A DNA stretch of 64,000 bases from Panicum virgatum (taxonomy: Eukaryota > Streptophyta > Magnoliopsida > Poales > Poaceae), in assembly GCF_016808335.1 (NCBI RefSeq), contig NC_053141.1, positions 26,464,261 through 26,528,260 on the forward strand. Direction: 5' to 3'. This document shows positions 45,521-56,275 of the stretch, piece after piece. The notes beneath the pieces were generated by a model, which made no database searches, was not told the origin of the DNA, and saw only the letters and a list, made by a program, of their open reading frames with translations. The position numbers and the translations under genes are program-made. Position 1 is the stretch's first letter. Each line of letters opens with the position of its first letter.

Positions 45521-45970
45521 CCATACGAGACCGAATAATTACATCATTAGTGTCAAAGTAATGTAACTAAATGCATAACAAATACCAAACTAATTAACCA
45601 TGCATGCCACTAGAAAAAAATTGAAAAAAAATCACTATAAATTATCCACATTGAAACTATCCAATATACCTTCTCCAAATTCAAGTAATAGTTTCTATAC
45701 ATCTCAAATCCATGCCTAAATCAAAGAAATCATGCTTATTCTTACTATTTCTAAAAATAAAAAAAAATGTAACTATGGAGCATTAAACAAAGAATGAAGA
45801 CCATCAAACAAGAGAGGATGAAGTTGCAAACTTTTGGTGCACTTGGATGAGTGAAATCCCCACAAAACTTGAGAAAATGGGGCAGCACCTCCTCTCTAAC
45901 TTGGCATGGAGAAGAAGAAGCTCGAGCTCGGCCTGTGTCTGCTGGCTCGGGCTCAGGGAGGAAGAAGGTG

Positions 45971-45978
45971 ATTTATAG
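45971..45978 (-). promoter_or_regulatory. Likely promoter (TATA box) of the CACTA transposase
   Basis: The minus strand reads CTACTATAAATCACC. It sits directly after the subterminal TAGTACCGG repeats and before a pyrimidine-rich leader (CCTTCTTCCTCCC). It points toward the transposase. Confidence 0.5.
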
Positions 45979-45984
45979 TAGGCT

Positions 45985-46260
45985 CATTAGTACCGGCTGG
46001 TGGCTCCAGCCGGTACAAAATTGTTAGTGCCGGCTGGAGCCGCCAGCCGGTACTAAAAAAATTTGGCGCCATTTAGTACCGGCTGGTGGCTCCAGCCGGT
46101 ACTAAATGGTCGCTAGCCGTTGTGCATCGTTGTCGGCGCCGCAATTTAGTACCGGCTGGAGCCACCAGCCGGTACTAATGGGCGCCCATTGGCATTGTAG
46201 CTTTTGCCCGGTACTAAATTGAGACGTTAGTACCGGTCGAAAGTGCGACCCGTACTAATG
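45985..46260. repeat. CACTA subterminal repeats
   Basis: There are several copies of TTAGTACCGGCTGG and its reverse complement, arranged as inverted pairs around GTGGCTCCA or GGAGCC. These are the expected transposase-binding region of the right end. Confidence 0.8.
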
Positions 46261-46388
46261 TTCGTGGACGAATGTACCGTTTTCTGGCAGTGATACACTG
46301 ATAACTTGTCATCATAATGTATTTTACAGCCACCCAAGATAGTTTTGCGATCGGATGAAAGCCAAATATAAAACTCAATCACTTGCTA

Positions 46389-46621
46389 CTCCTCCCTTCA
46401 AATTATAATTCGATTGACTTTTTGACCCTTAGTTTGACCACTCATATTTTTCAAAAATTTATGTGAAATATCATTTCTTTTGTTGTGGCTTGATTTATTA
46501 ATAAAAATTATTCAAGAATGGCTTAAATTTTGACTATGTTAGTACAAATTTTTTGAATAAGATGAGTGATCAAACTTAAGGTTAAAAAAGTCCAACAAAC
46601 TATAATTTGGATCGGAGAGAG
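46389..46621. mobile_element. Stowaway MITE (233 bp)
   Basis: The ends are CTCCTCCCTTCAAATTATAA and ACTATAATTTGGATCGGAGAGAG, imperfect inverted repeats, with TA at 46387-46388 and 46622-46623. It lies about 100 bp outside the CACTA right end. The remaining 46624-47042 is AT-rich and shows no gene. Confidence 0.75.
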
Positions 46622-47047
46622 TATATGCTAACATTCTATGACCCATACAAACTTCAAACCAACAATCGGATGCAGTCGATCACGACTTCAAACCGACAAA
46701 AGGATGCATTCACAACTTGAAAACAAGAGAAGACAGAACAAATTATCAATTATTAGCAAGAAAGAGCTTTATATGCCACATAGCATCGTCCCAACTAGAC
46801 ATACCAAAATATAGTCATAGCTAGTTTATATTAATGTTTCAGATACATATTAATTACGCTGAGAAAGCTCCATAGATATACTCTTCAAAGATAACTAAAG
46901 CTTCACTCCCTAGCCTAACCCCCAGTCTTGTTAATGATATTGTTTGGGTTTGTGGGCTTCTGTGTTCCGAATAAATACAATGTCGGATCCTGATCGAGCT
47001 TACATGATACAGCCGATTCTAGTATCTATTAAAAAATGGTGTACTTT

Positions 47048-47630
47048 TGTTGACGACCAAAATTGGCATTAGACAATACAGACCGGTCTGACTGGTACGC
47101 CCTAGCGGTCTGACCGGTCAGACGCTGTAGTCGGTCCGGCAGCAGCCGACCGGTCTGACCGGTAGGATCGACCGGTCTGACCGGTCCAAGTGGAATCTGA
47201 GTACAACTAGGGATTTTAATAGATTTAGATCTTGTAATAGAATTTCTTGCGGGACAAGTCCACCCCACCCTATAAATATAAAGGGTCACGGCCGATTAGG
47301 GAACCCAATCGAATCTATCAAAAACACATCTTTTATCTCTTTACTTTTACCCTACTTATCCAACCTCGACATGCTGTTCTTCTCTCGTCTCCATGGCGTT
47401 TGAGGACACCCTAGCTGGCCTGCCGAGTCTAGGGCAACCCTACACGCGCTTGCCCCGACGGGGTCCCTCCTGGGCGAGCGTTCGTAGGATCGGCGTCGTT
47501 CTGCACGGCGACCGGTCTGACCGGTCCCTCTGACCCGTCTGACCGCTCCACGCAGGAGGTGCTGCAAGGAGCCCCTCTTCGCACCGCGCTATCTAGTGTG
47601 TTCGTGTGTTGACCAGAAAAGGCATCAACA
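47048..47630 (+). repeat. 5' LTR of the gag-only element
   Basis: It contains several copies of CCGGTCTGACCGG in the first 150 bp and a TATA-like CCTATAAATATAAAGG at about 47270. It is equal in length to the 3' LTR. Confidence 0.93.
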
Positions 47631-47669
47631 CAAATTGGCGACTCCGCTGGGGAAGAAAATCAGGTTATC

Positions 47670-49352
47670 GTGGCCGATTTGTCAAACCTTAGCAATATGG
47701 CGGCACGTGAACAAGGAGTCAAAGTGATAAAGGAGCGGCAAATACCATCCCCCATTGATATATTGATGAAGATGCAATCTTCAAGTAATTTATCTGATTT
47801 TGTATCCGGTATTGTTAAAGATTTTATTAATAAAGAAAATAGTTCAATTCAAGCTCCTGTTGTTCAAAAGTCGGTTATTGAAAAGCCGACTAATAATCCT
47901 TGCAAATATTTGCCTATTTGTGATGTTGTTGGTCAAGATACAGTTCAACCGTCTCAAGCCGAAATTGTAGAACCAAATTCCCCTTGCAAATACACAGAAA
48001 TTAATTCTAGTACTTCTACGCTCGGGGGGCAACAAAACAAAGGCAAAGGCGTCGGTTGCACCACAACTGGTCTGACCGGTTCTCCAACCGGTCAAACCGC
48101 CTCTTCTAGGGTTTCGCAAAATAATTCAAAACCTAAGATGGTTAAACCAAAAAAAACCTGAGATTGGTGTTTGGAAAACAGTTGAAGCCAAAGGCCGTAA
48201 AAAGCATCAAAAGGAAAAGTCGAAGCTTATTCATGGAGAGCTTCCGGTTAAAACCAAAAGTCAAATTAATGTCAATGATGCTAGTCGGTTTAAAAATTTC
48301 AAGCAACCAAAATTTGCTCCAAAACATAAATTCCGTAAACAGAATCGGCAATGGAGCAATCCTCACATATCAATGCCGTTTTCATCTTATGGAGCACCTC
48401 TACATGTACCATGGGAGTTCTATTTTAATATGCATTATCCTTATCCTCCATGGTCTTATAATTCGTATATGCCGTTTTACCCTAGATATTTTTGTTCAGA
48501 TTATATTACATATAAGGAATCGGCAATTAAAAAATCACCACTTGCCAACAATGACCGTTTTATTCATAAAAATCGGCATGTACAGAAAAATAAACATAAG
48601 GTGACTAAACAAGTCTATCGTGTCAAAAAAGATGGCCGATTAACTAAAATTCAGATTTGACATTAGAAAAAGAAAAACCGATTATTGAAGAAACGTCGGC
48701 TAGTTCTATTGATCAAATTGCCTCTGATGTTGAACATGCTTCAAATGATATAGCTGAACAACAATTAAGTTCGGCTGGGGGGCAAGAGCGGAAGAGAGAC
48801 ACCAGGTCTGTTGAGACCGGTCTGACCGGTCTAGAAACAGGTCTGACCAGTTCATCTGGGAGTGTTGTTGAAAATCCCAGTAACAAGAGCAAAGCAAGGC
48901 CAAGCTTTAAGGAGCTTTTGACTAAATATGAGAAGGAAGGAGCTGCCCAAAAGCAAAGGAGACGGTCAAACAAAGTCAAATATGTGAAGTCAACATCAAC
49001 TTTTGGTGAGCAATCGAACCATAGTCCATGTCAAGGTAATTGTGCTGCTATGCAATATTCAGGACCGGTTGCTCCATGGTTTTGGCCGAATCCTTGTTCC
49101 TATACGCCTATGGATTATAGTGGGATACATATGCAGTCTTGTTTTATTCAATATCTTCCTATATATCCAAATTGTGGTACATCACAAAGACCGATTGTTG
49201 CTAGCAATAATCTGGTCAGAAAGTATTTATACTGCAGTAAAGAGGGTGAGAAGAGCATGAAGCAAGATTCGAGATACTTACAGCCGAGATGGTGTCCCTC
49301 AGGCTTGTCTCACACCCAAAAGAGGAGGCTGCAAAGGATGCGCAAGAAATAG
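47670..49352 (+). pseudogene. Gag-like protein of the gag-only element, two frame breaks
   Basis: The frame opens at 47670 with MADLSNLSNMAAREQGVKVI and runs to 48161. A run of eight A at 48150-48157 then shifts the frame, and one base fewer would join it to PEIGVWKTVEAKGRKKHQ. This second part ends at 48660 (KKDGRLTKIQI). The third part (48657-49352) is in the first frame again and ends DSRYLQPRWCPSGLSHTQKR and RLQRMRKK, a tail common in grass Ty3 gag proteins. A further stretch (49353-49580) may be coding in relatives. Basic and aromatic segments (WSYNSYMPFYPRYFCSDYI) alternate. TGLTGSPTGQT and ETGLTGLETGLTSS are translations of the same GGTCTGACCGGT motif as in the LTR. Confidence 0.7.
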
Positions 49353-49584
49353 TCCATGGAACAGCAAGCGGAGGTTGTACCAGCAAAGTCAGCGACCATG
49401 AAGCCGGTATGGAGGCCCAAGCAAGTTGTTTCGTCGTCAGCTTGAAGAAGAAGCAAGATATGGCCGATAAATTATTATCGCCCTTAGCACAAAAAATGGC
49501 CGATGTATTCATCGCCCTTAGACAATTTTTGTCCAGAAGAGTGTTCTTTGGCACGCAAGCTTTGCCAAAGAACAGGGGGGCATA

Positions 49585-50167
49585 TGTTGACGACCAAAAT
49601 TGGCATTAGACAATACAGACCGGTCTGACCGGTACGCCCTAGCGATCTGACCGGTCAGATGCTATAGTCGGTCCGGCAGCAGCCGACCGGTCTGATCGGT
49701 AGGGTCGACCGGTCTGACCGGTCCAAATGGAATACGAGTACAACTAGATATTTTAATAGATTTAGATCTTGTAATAGGATTTCTTGCGGGATAAGTCCAC
49801 CCCACCCTATAAATATAAAGGGTCACGGCCGATTAGGGAACCCAATCGAATCTATCAAAAACACATCTTTTATCTCTTTACCTTTACCCTACTTTTCCAA
49901 CCTCGACATGTTGTTCTTCTCTCGTCTCTATGGCGTTTGAGGACACCCTAGCTGGCCTGCCGAGCCTAAGAAAACCCTACATGCGCTTGTCCCGACGGGG
50001 TTCCTCCTGGGCGAGCGTTCGTAGGATCGTCGCCGTTCTGCACGGCGACTGGTCTGACCGGTCCCTCTGACCGGTCTGACCGCTCCACGCAGGAGGTGCT
50101 GCAAGGAGCCCCTCTTCGCACCGCGTTATCTAGTGCGTTCGTGTGTTGACCAGAAAAGGCATCAACA
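49585..50167 (+). repeat. 3' LTR of the gag-only element
   Basis: It is 583 bp and follows the polypurine tract directly. It has the same TG...CA ends as the 5' LTR. Confidence 0.93.
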
Positions 50168-50236
50168 ACTTCATATTGTATATTGGATCTAGTGGAGGGA
50201 GAAAGAATTATCACTTGTGAAATAAAGGAGATTTTT

Positions 50237-50560
50237 TTAGGAAAAAGAATAGTTTCGGCCTCTGCGACGCACACATTCTGATTCTTTCATCATTCTCAGC
50301 ATAAGCATTGAGGATATATAAACATAAGAGCAAAGTCTATTATTGTTTCTCCATCTGTTTTTAGCTAAATTATCCAAGGCAACGATCTCCAGCTCCTTGC
50401 TTGCCGAGTGGATAGTCTCCCTTGTGTCCTCACGCTGCAATAGGGATCAAAACAACCGTAGCCAATATGATCCTCTGGAAACAGCCTGCATAAATGAACA
50501 AACATTTTTTTTCTTAAACACCAAGTCATTATGTGTGCACCAAATAGCCCATATCAATAA
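50237..50560 (-). pseudogene. C-terminal remnant of an L1-type LINE
   Basis: The minus strand reads ELLIWAIWCTHNDLVFKKK, MQAVSRGSYWLRL, then in another frame LLQREDTRETIHSASKELEI and ALDNLAKNRWRNNNRL. This WAIW.xRNDxVF...YW pattern is the usual end of plant L1-type ORF2 proteins after the zinc-binding region. It is joined at about 50555 to the left arm of the inverted repeat. Confidence 0.6.
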
Positions 50561-51066
50561 TTCCAGTGATGCTAAATTGATGAAAATATTTTTCGTGCAG
50601 CAGCCTAGGCAGGACAGTTGGGGAGTATACCATGTTCTGTGGAGAAATTTGTTGATGAGCATATGGTTGCATTATCTGAAAACCATGGGACAAAGATTGA
50701 AGAACTTGGTTTAGGGTGCATGCTCCAGATGCAATCGGTATACTTGCGATCGGTTTAAAGTGTTTTCTTGATTATTATGACCCTATATATAGAAGGTACA
50801 TCAAGTACGGGTGAAAGCTTCACTATTACCTCATATGATGTTGAAGTCATCATGCCTTACGAATAGGGGCACACATGTAGTATCAAATCTAAATATTACA
50901 TCAGAAAATGTTCCCAACGAGTTCATGCTACACTATAACAGAGAAGGCTTACTCATCATGATATGGTTGATAATATGCATTGTAGTGCTGCCACAGATGA
51001 TACATTTGTTAGGAGATTTATTTTGATTCTACTTGGTACAATCCGAGCTCCACTATCACGAGGGCA
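50552..51066. repeat. Left arm of a roughly 520-bp inverted repeat
   Basis: The arm pairs with 51117-51637. Example matches are CAGTGAT, GGACAGTT, GGAGAAATTTGTTGA, ATGGTTGCATTATC, GGTTTAGGGTGCATGCTCCA, CGGGTGAAAGCTTCACTATT and GATACATTTGTTA. Identity is roughly 85-90 percent by eye. Confidence 0.88.
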
Positions 51067-51116
51067 TAACTGAAATTCTTGAAGTATCTTGAACAAGGCT
51101 TAGTAGTAAATTGGAA

Positions 51117-51637
51117 TGCGTCCTCATGACACTAGAGCTAGGATTGTACCAAGTAGAAACAGGATAAAACTCTTAACAAATGTATCATCTGGAGTAGCAC
51201 TACAATGTATATTATCAACCATATCATCGATGAGTATGCCTTCTCTGTTTGAGTGTAGCATGAGCTCAGTGGGAACATCTTCGGATGTAATATTCAGATT
51301 TGATACTACATGTGTGCCCCTAATTGTAAGGGCCATGATGACTTCAACATCATATGAGAGGTAATAGTGAAGCTTTCACCCGTACTTGACGTGCCTTCTA
51401 TAGGATCATAATAATCAAGCAAACACTTGAGTAAACTGTTACGCATTTTTACCGATTTCATCTGGAGCATGCACCCTAAACCAAGTTCTTCAATCTTTGT
51501 CCCATGGTTTTCGGATAATGCAACCATAGCCTCAACAAATTTCTCCACGGATGGAACATGCTATACTCCCAAACTGTCCTGGCGTGGCTGCTGCATGAAA
51601 ATAGTTTTATCAATTTAGTATCACTGAAATTATGATA
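51117..51637 (-). repeat. Right arm of the inverted repeat, with a decayed coding fragment
   Basis: The arm is the reverse complement of 50552-51066 across a 50-bp spacer. On the minus strand two overlapping open stretches read MEKFVEAMVALSENHGTKIE, LLKCLLDYYDPIEGTSSTGE and FTITSH, then TIRGTHVVSNLNITSEDVPT and FVKSFILFLLGTIL. This resembles the plant mobile-type domain (DUF1985 or aminotransferase-like) found ahead of Ulp1 peptidases in grass Mutator and CACTA proteins. The left arm carries the same fragment with more damage. Identity of the domain is tentative. Confidence 0.6.
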
Positions 51638-51639
51638 TA

Positions 51640-52244
51640 AGAAAAATAATGTACAGATGGGGCAACAGAGAATAACAGTATTAATCTAATGTCCGTCAGT
51701 ACCTACATCCCACATCTCTCCTACCCTACCCGTCTCTGCTCTCGCTGATAGCCCGAAACCCATATCTATCTGCTCGCCTAGATATCAGATCAGCAGCCCC
51801 GTCATCCCCGCCGCCTAGATCTACGGTACCCAACAAGGCTGCGATTACAAATCGGCTTCTGCGGGCGTACCCTGAGCTCGGTGCAGTGTGGCCTTCAGAC
51901 GGCATTATGGCGATTTCGAGCCCTCCAAACTCCGGCAAGGGCGGCCACAGGCTTACAAAAGAAACACGCTGCTTGATTTGGTTTGGTAGATAGATCGGTA
52001 CTGCTGGTTGTCAAGAATTTATAGTAGATTTACGGATACAGATTTGATTGATTACAACTCATTTTAATTATATTTTTGCAGATAGAGGTTCAGTTGTTTT
52101 GAAATATGATTCAGGTTCGTCATGCAGTATTGGGTTGAGTTATGCCGTGGGAGGTCGCCATCATCTTTCGGAGGTCATATGCGTGGATGATGGTATATTT
52201 GCCTTCCGTGCATTCTTTATTCCCACAAAATGACAAAACAAATT
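51640..52244. other. Unassigned gene-like stretch
   Basis: 51720-51955 is GC-rich. In one plus frame it reads NKAAITNRLLRAYPELGAVW, which I do not recognise. A possible exon follows the acceptor-like TTTTTGCAG ending at 52081 and reads RGSVVLKYDSGSSCSIGLSY to a stop at 52233. It may be leftovers of a captured gene. Confidence 0.25.
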
Positions 52245-52465
52245 TCATAATCTCTAGACCTTTTCGCGAGAAAAATCTATTAAGCCTAATGTGTCCATGA
52301 TTAGCCCATGTGATGCTACAGTAAACATATGCTATTCATGGATTAATTATATTTAATAGATTCATCTTCTGAATAAGCCATAGGCTTATGCAGTTAATTT
52401 TATAATTAGTTTATATTTAATCTTTCTAATTGGCATCAAAATATTCGATGTGACAGGAAAGGGTT
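52245..52465. mobile_element. MITE of the PIF/Harbinger-related type
   Basis: The stretch has the recurrent grass MITE segments CCTAATGTGTCCATGATTAG, TGCTACAGTAAACATATGCT, TTAATTATATTTAATAGATTC and TTAGTTTATATTTAATC. Ends and target duplication are not clear. Confidence 0.5.
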
Positions 52466-52619
52466 GCATCTATATATCGTGATAGTTGCGGCAACCATCA
52501 CCAAAGGGAAACTTTATATGGGTCGTCGTCAGCCCAGCTACGGGACTATTTCGGCAAGCGCAAAGATTTTTTGCATGGAAAAAGGACAACAATGATGATA
52601 TCACCTACGTGCATGCGAT

Positions 52620-53790
52620 CATTACTACAAAAATTGATTAACCTTGATCTTTTTCAAACACCTCTGAGACAATCAGGAATTCCAACCGCCTCGGTTAATG
52701 ACAGACATTAATCGAGGCGGTCATTTCTTATTCACCGAGGCTAACTGGGCCGTTGTGGTCCATGAGTGATGCGCGCACATGTTTAGTACCACCTAGCTAG
52801 TTGAGCAAGGGTGGAGCCAACTTATAAGCCTTTGTCCTCCAGCCATAGCACCTTCGGGTTGACCCTTTTACGCGAAGCGAGGATGAAAGCGTAAGTGAGG
52901 TGCTATGTGTAAGCGGGCTCGCCCCTCGGAAGGGTTGGGCTATGCGGTGTTGGGGGGCGGGGTGTTACAAATGATATCAGTAAGTTGGACCGATGAGGAC
53001 GTCGGGTTCTTTGAGAGGGGGTGTGACATTCGGCCCAATTTGTAAATGATATCAGTAAGTTGGACCGATGAGGACGTCGGGTTCTTTGAGAGGGGGTGTG
53101 ACATTCGGCCAAATTTGTATGTGGCCCAGTTATGGCCCATGAGTGTTGTGCGCACATATTTATTACCACCTTGCTAGCTGAGTAAGATGGAGCCAACTTA
53201 TAAGCCTTTGTCCTCTAGCCATAGCACCTGGGCTATGCGGTGTTGGGGGCGGGGTGTTACAGTCACCGTTAAAATGTCTATCTCGGTTAATACTACTATT
53301 TTCGGAGGCAGGCACTCCCTCTACTCCCCCACTTCTCTCCCACGCGGCGGCGCGGAGCCGTGTCGGAGCACCGCGCCTAGCCTCCTCTCTTCCCCTCGCA
53401 GCAGTGGTGCCAGCACCACCAGTGCCTATCCCTCCCTTCTTTGCGCGGCAGCACGGATCGCACGGATAGCGGGGGAGGAGGAGCAGGCACAGCGTGCGGC
53501 CTGCCTATGCAGGCCAAACGGGCCGAATCCAGTGGCGGCGCGAGGCGGCGGGCTTGGATCCGGCAGCGATGCACCATGCGTGGGGAGGAGGGCCGTGGAT
53601 GGGCTCAACGGGCCTGCTGGGCTTATCCACGGGTTTCTATTTTTTTTGTTTTTTATTTAATTAACCAAGCCAAACATCAAATCATCTCAGTAAATAGGTC
53701 ATTTACCATGACCTTGCATTCGAGGCGGTTGCCAAAAACGCCTCGGTTAAGCATTTTTACCCGCCTTGGTTAATTATTTTTGTACCAGTG
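52620..53790. mobile_element. CACTA-type mini-element (1.17 kb)
   Basis: The left end CATTACTACAAAAATTGATTAACC and the right end GGTTAATTATTTTTGTACCAGTG are imperfect inverted repeats of the CACTRNTACAAAAAT type. Flanks are GAT and AAT. Subterminal motifs CCTCGGTTAA and TTAATCGAGGCGG recur near both ends. It contains a TRIM-like insertion (52751-53263) and a GC-rich block (53300-53640) with no recognised protein. Confidence 0.75.
52751..53263 (+). mobile_element. TRIM-like small LTR element nested in the CACTA mini-element
   Basis: Two related units are seen. About 52760-52970 runs from CCATGAGTGATGCGCGCACA to GGGGCGGGGTGTTACA. About 53130-53263 has the same start and end but lacks about 85 bp in the middle. 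Between them a stretch of about 70 bp is present twice in tandem (CAGTAAGTTGGACCGATGAG to GGGTGTGACATTCGGCC). AATGATATCAGTAAG after the first unit resembles the initiator-Met primer site TGGTATCAGAGC. The longer unit holds TGTAAGCGGGCTCGCCCC, reminiscent of the 5S-like part of Cassandra TRIMs. The identification is tentative. Confidence 0.5.
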
Positions 53791-55385
53791 AATCCGAAAC
53801 TGAAAAAAGTTATAACTACTAAATCAAGCATCTAATCGAATTTGAATTGCACCATTATCTTTCTTACCACAATATCTTCAAAATAAGACCACACTTGGTT
53901 ATGTTTGCGCAATATTTTTTCAAAATATTTTTAATATTAAATAATTAAGTTCAGCTATTGTGAATAAATATTCTAATAATACGAACAAATAATTATTTTC
54001 TCCAAATAAAAAAATAAAACATAATGAACAAATAATAATATACTACAAACAAAATAGGAAAGAACGTGAACATTTGATTATATAGGATAAATAATGGAAA
54101 ATGAATATCATGAACAAATGAGTCAATATCACAAACAATTTAGTCTACAAATCGAATAAATAATTTTACATTGCAAACAAATTAGTTACATGCAGACATA
54201 TAATATTATACAAACGATAAATGCATATACATAAAAAACAATTATTGTTATAAACATATATATATATACATATATACAAGTTAACATATAAAGGAAACAA
54301 ATCATTTCGCACACTAATTTATGAATCTACATTACAAATAAATTAGTATACATTGAGCATGACTCACTCTTAAATGTGAACGAACTCAATTAATAAATAT
54401 GTATAAGCCTGTAATAAATTCTACATAGCAACAAAATTATGGAAACATAACAAAAATAAAATAAGGAATAAACAAAGAAAGACCAAATAAAAAACAGTGG
54501 AATAAGGAATAAGGGAATAATAGAAAGACATGAGAGGCAGTTAGAGAAAAAGAAAAATGAGAGTTAAGAAAGTAGATAAAAATAAAAAGGATAAAATTGA
54601 ACCAAAAGAAGAAGAAAGAAAGAAAGTACCTTAATATACTTTTTCAAACTAAGAACACATTAATGTTAGAAAAGGAAAGAGATAGGGAAAATTATACACT
54701 CAAAAAACATAAAGGAAATGAGAACATAGAGGAAATAGAAAACAAAGTAAAGAAGAAAAAATAGAAGTTACTAGTTACATGAGTATATAAAATTACAAAA
54801 TAAAAATGGTAGATGAAGGATTATAAAAAGAAAAGACGACTACTGTATTAATAGAAAGTTCGAATCATGAGTCTAAAATGCGAAAACAATAGTTTTGATC
54901 ATGAGTCTACAATGTTAAAAATAATTACTATGAATCTACAATGACAAAAAAAATTAGTATACACTAAGTACGAATCATTTTCATTGTGAATAAATAATTC
55001 ACATGGAAACAAAAATACTAATGATACAAACTACGAAAAAAGTGAAACTAGTTAAATGAAAAAAAATGAATATAAGAATACAAAATGAAAAATAAGTAAA
55101 AGGATAAGGGAAAAAGTTTTTGTATATGAGGCTTATACAAAAATAAAAAAAATAGGAAAAGAAAAGGATGAAGGAAGGGATAAATAAGAATAAAGAAAAG
55201 AGAAGAGAAGAAAGAAGTACAGCTAAATTTCAAATATGAGTTGAGTTGTATGGTTACTTGCGCTCATGTATAATAAAGCAGCTACCATATTAATGTTCCA
55301 GCACAGTTGCATGTGCGCATGCACACGAAAGTAGTAACAGAATCAACCTATTATGGGAAACGTGCAACATGCAGGCCAATGCCTC
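53791..55385. other. AT-rich stretch without a gene
   Basis: The stretch has a very high A content. Loose repeats of AATTAGTATACA-T followed by GAGTATGA- or AGTACGAATCAT-like sequence occur near 54345, 54935 and 54960. Purine-rich tracts lie at 54470-54760. Open frames are low-complexity only. Confidence 0.7.
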
Positions 55386-55392
55386 TCTATGC

Positions 55393-56275
55393 GGAACTTT
55401 TTTCTTTTTTATATTTTTTAAAAATAAAAATTTCAAAAATATATGTCCGTTTTGAAATATTTCAAAAATACCCCCGGTCGCCCCCATAGGGCGACAGGCC
55501 TTAAGTGTAAATTTTTTTTTCAAATTCGCAATAAGGTCCCTGGAAAAAAAAAGCCCTGTCGCCCCCCCCCCGCGGGCGACCGGGGTATCCCCCCTATAAA
55601 AGCTCCAGCCCTCCCCTTCCCTCCTCATTTGGGCCCGAAAATTCCACCAAAAATCCAGAAAAAAATAGAGGAGTGAGGAGAAGGAAAGCGGCGAAGCCCT
55701 GTCGGATTCAGCACTTGTGATTCTACAAGTTCGAATAGCTCAAAATAGGAACTATAGTGTATCTAGCTGCGAGTACGAGATCACAAGTTGCCACTGCTCA
55801 GCACGGCGATCACGGAATTCCCAAATATCGCATTCTTTGTCCAGACACATGTGACCCAATAGCAGTGCACTTCCACCATTTCAAAAAGATGTGAAAACAC
55901 GGTAACCACTCCAGTTTTTTTTTCATAATGGCGGCTAGGGCTGGCTTTTTTCTGAATTTTTAGGCTCAAATCACAAAGAGAATGGTGGCATACGGGCGGG
56001 GGAGGGGCCCCTATCGCCCCCCCCCCCCCCCCCCAACGGGCGACAGGCCCCTGTCGCCCCAGGGGTGGGCGACAGGCCCCTGTCGCCCCTTGGGGGGGGG
56101 CGACAGGCCCCCCTTTTTTCTCCAGGGACTTCGTTGCAAATTTGAAGAAAAAAAATTACACTTTGGGCCTGTCGCCCTATGGGAGGCCGACCGGGGTATA
56201 TTTTTGAAATTTTCCAAAACAGACATATATTTTTGAAATTCTAATTTTTTTAAATATAAAAAAGAAAAAAGTTCC
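55393..56275. mobile_element. Fold-back DNA element with about 200-bp terminal inverted repeats
   Basis: The ends GGAACTTTTTTCTTTTTTAT and the reverse complement at 56256-56275 begin inverted arms of about 200 bp, sharing AAAATATATGTC.GTTTTG, CCCCGGTCG, CCCATAGGGCGACAGGCC and AAGTGTAA. TCTATGC flanks both sides (55386-55392 and 56276-56282), a 7-bp target duplication or a slightly decayed 8-9 bp one. The interior has a TATA-like CCTATAAAAGC (about 55592) and several GGCGACAGG/CCTGTCGCC palindromes. There is no coding region. The superfamily is unknown (Mutator-like or hAT-like are possible). Confidence 0.75.

Larger units (their letters stand above)
39122..46292 (-). mobile_element. CACTA (En/Spm) transposon, 7.2 kb
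   Basis: The ends are CACTGCAAGATAAGAGGCC and GTTTTCTGGCAGTG, and ATA flanks both sides (39119-39121 and 46293-46295). Subterminal repeats of the TTTAGTACCGG type, many as inverted pairs, lie at 39139-39260 and 45985-46260. Genes are on the minus strand, so the 5' end is at the right. They comprise a promoter at 45971, a TNP2 transposase relic (41110-44346) and the tail of a C48 peptidase (39479-39898). A degenerate internal terminus near 40689 suggests a composite history. The transposase has stops, so the element is not autonomous. Confidence 0.9.
47048..50167 (+). mobile_element. Non-autonomous LTR retrotransposon with a gag-like ORF only (3.1 kb)
   Basis: Two LTRs of exactly 583 bp (TGTTGACG...CATCAACA) enclose 1.95 kb. 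The flanks are ACTTT (47043-47047) and ACTTC (50168-50172). The likely primer-binding region is TTGGCGACTCCGCTGGGGA just after the 5' LTR, and the polypurine tract AACAGGGGGGCATA ends at 49584. The interior encodes a gag-like protein and no protease, reverse transcriptase or integrase, so this resembles the TR-GAG class. By eye the LTRs differ at about 30 of 583 positions (near 5 percent). Confidence 0.93.

Noticed and set aside
53300..53660. GC-rich 157-codon frame as a real gene
   Set aside because: It lies inside the CACTA mini-element, is open on both strands and shows no domain.
55048..55233. Phenylalanine-rich membrane-like frame on the minus strand
   Set aside because: It arises from the A-rich low-complexity DNA on the other strand.
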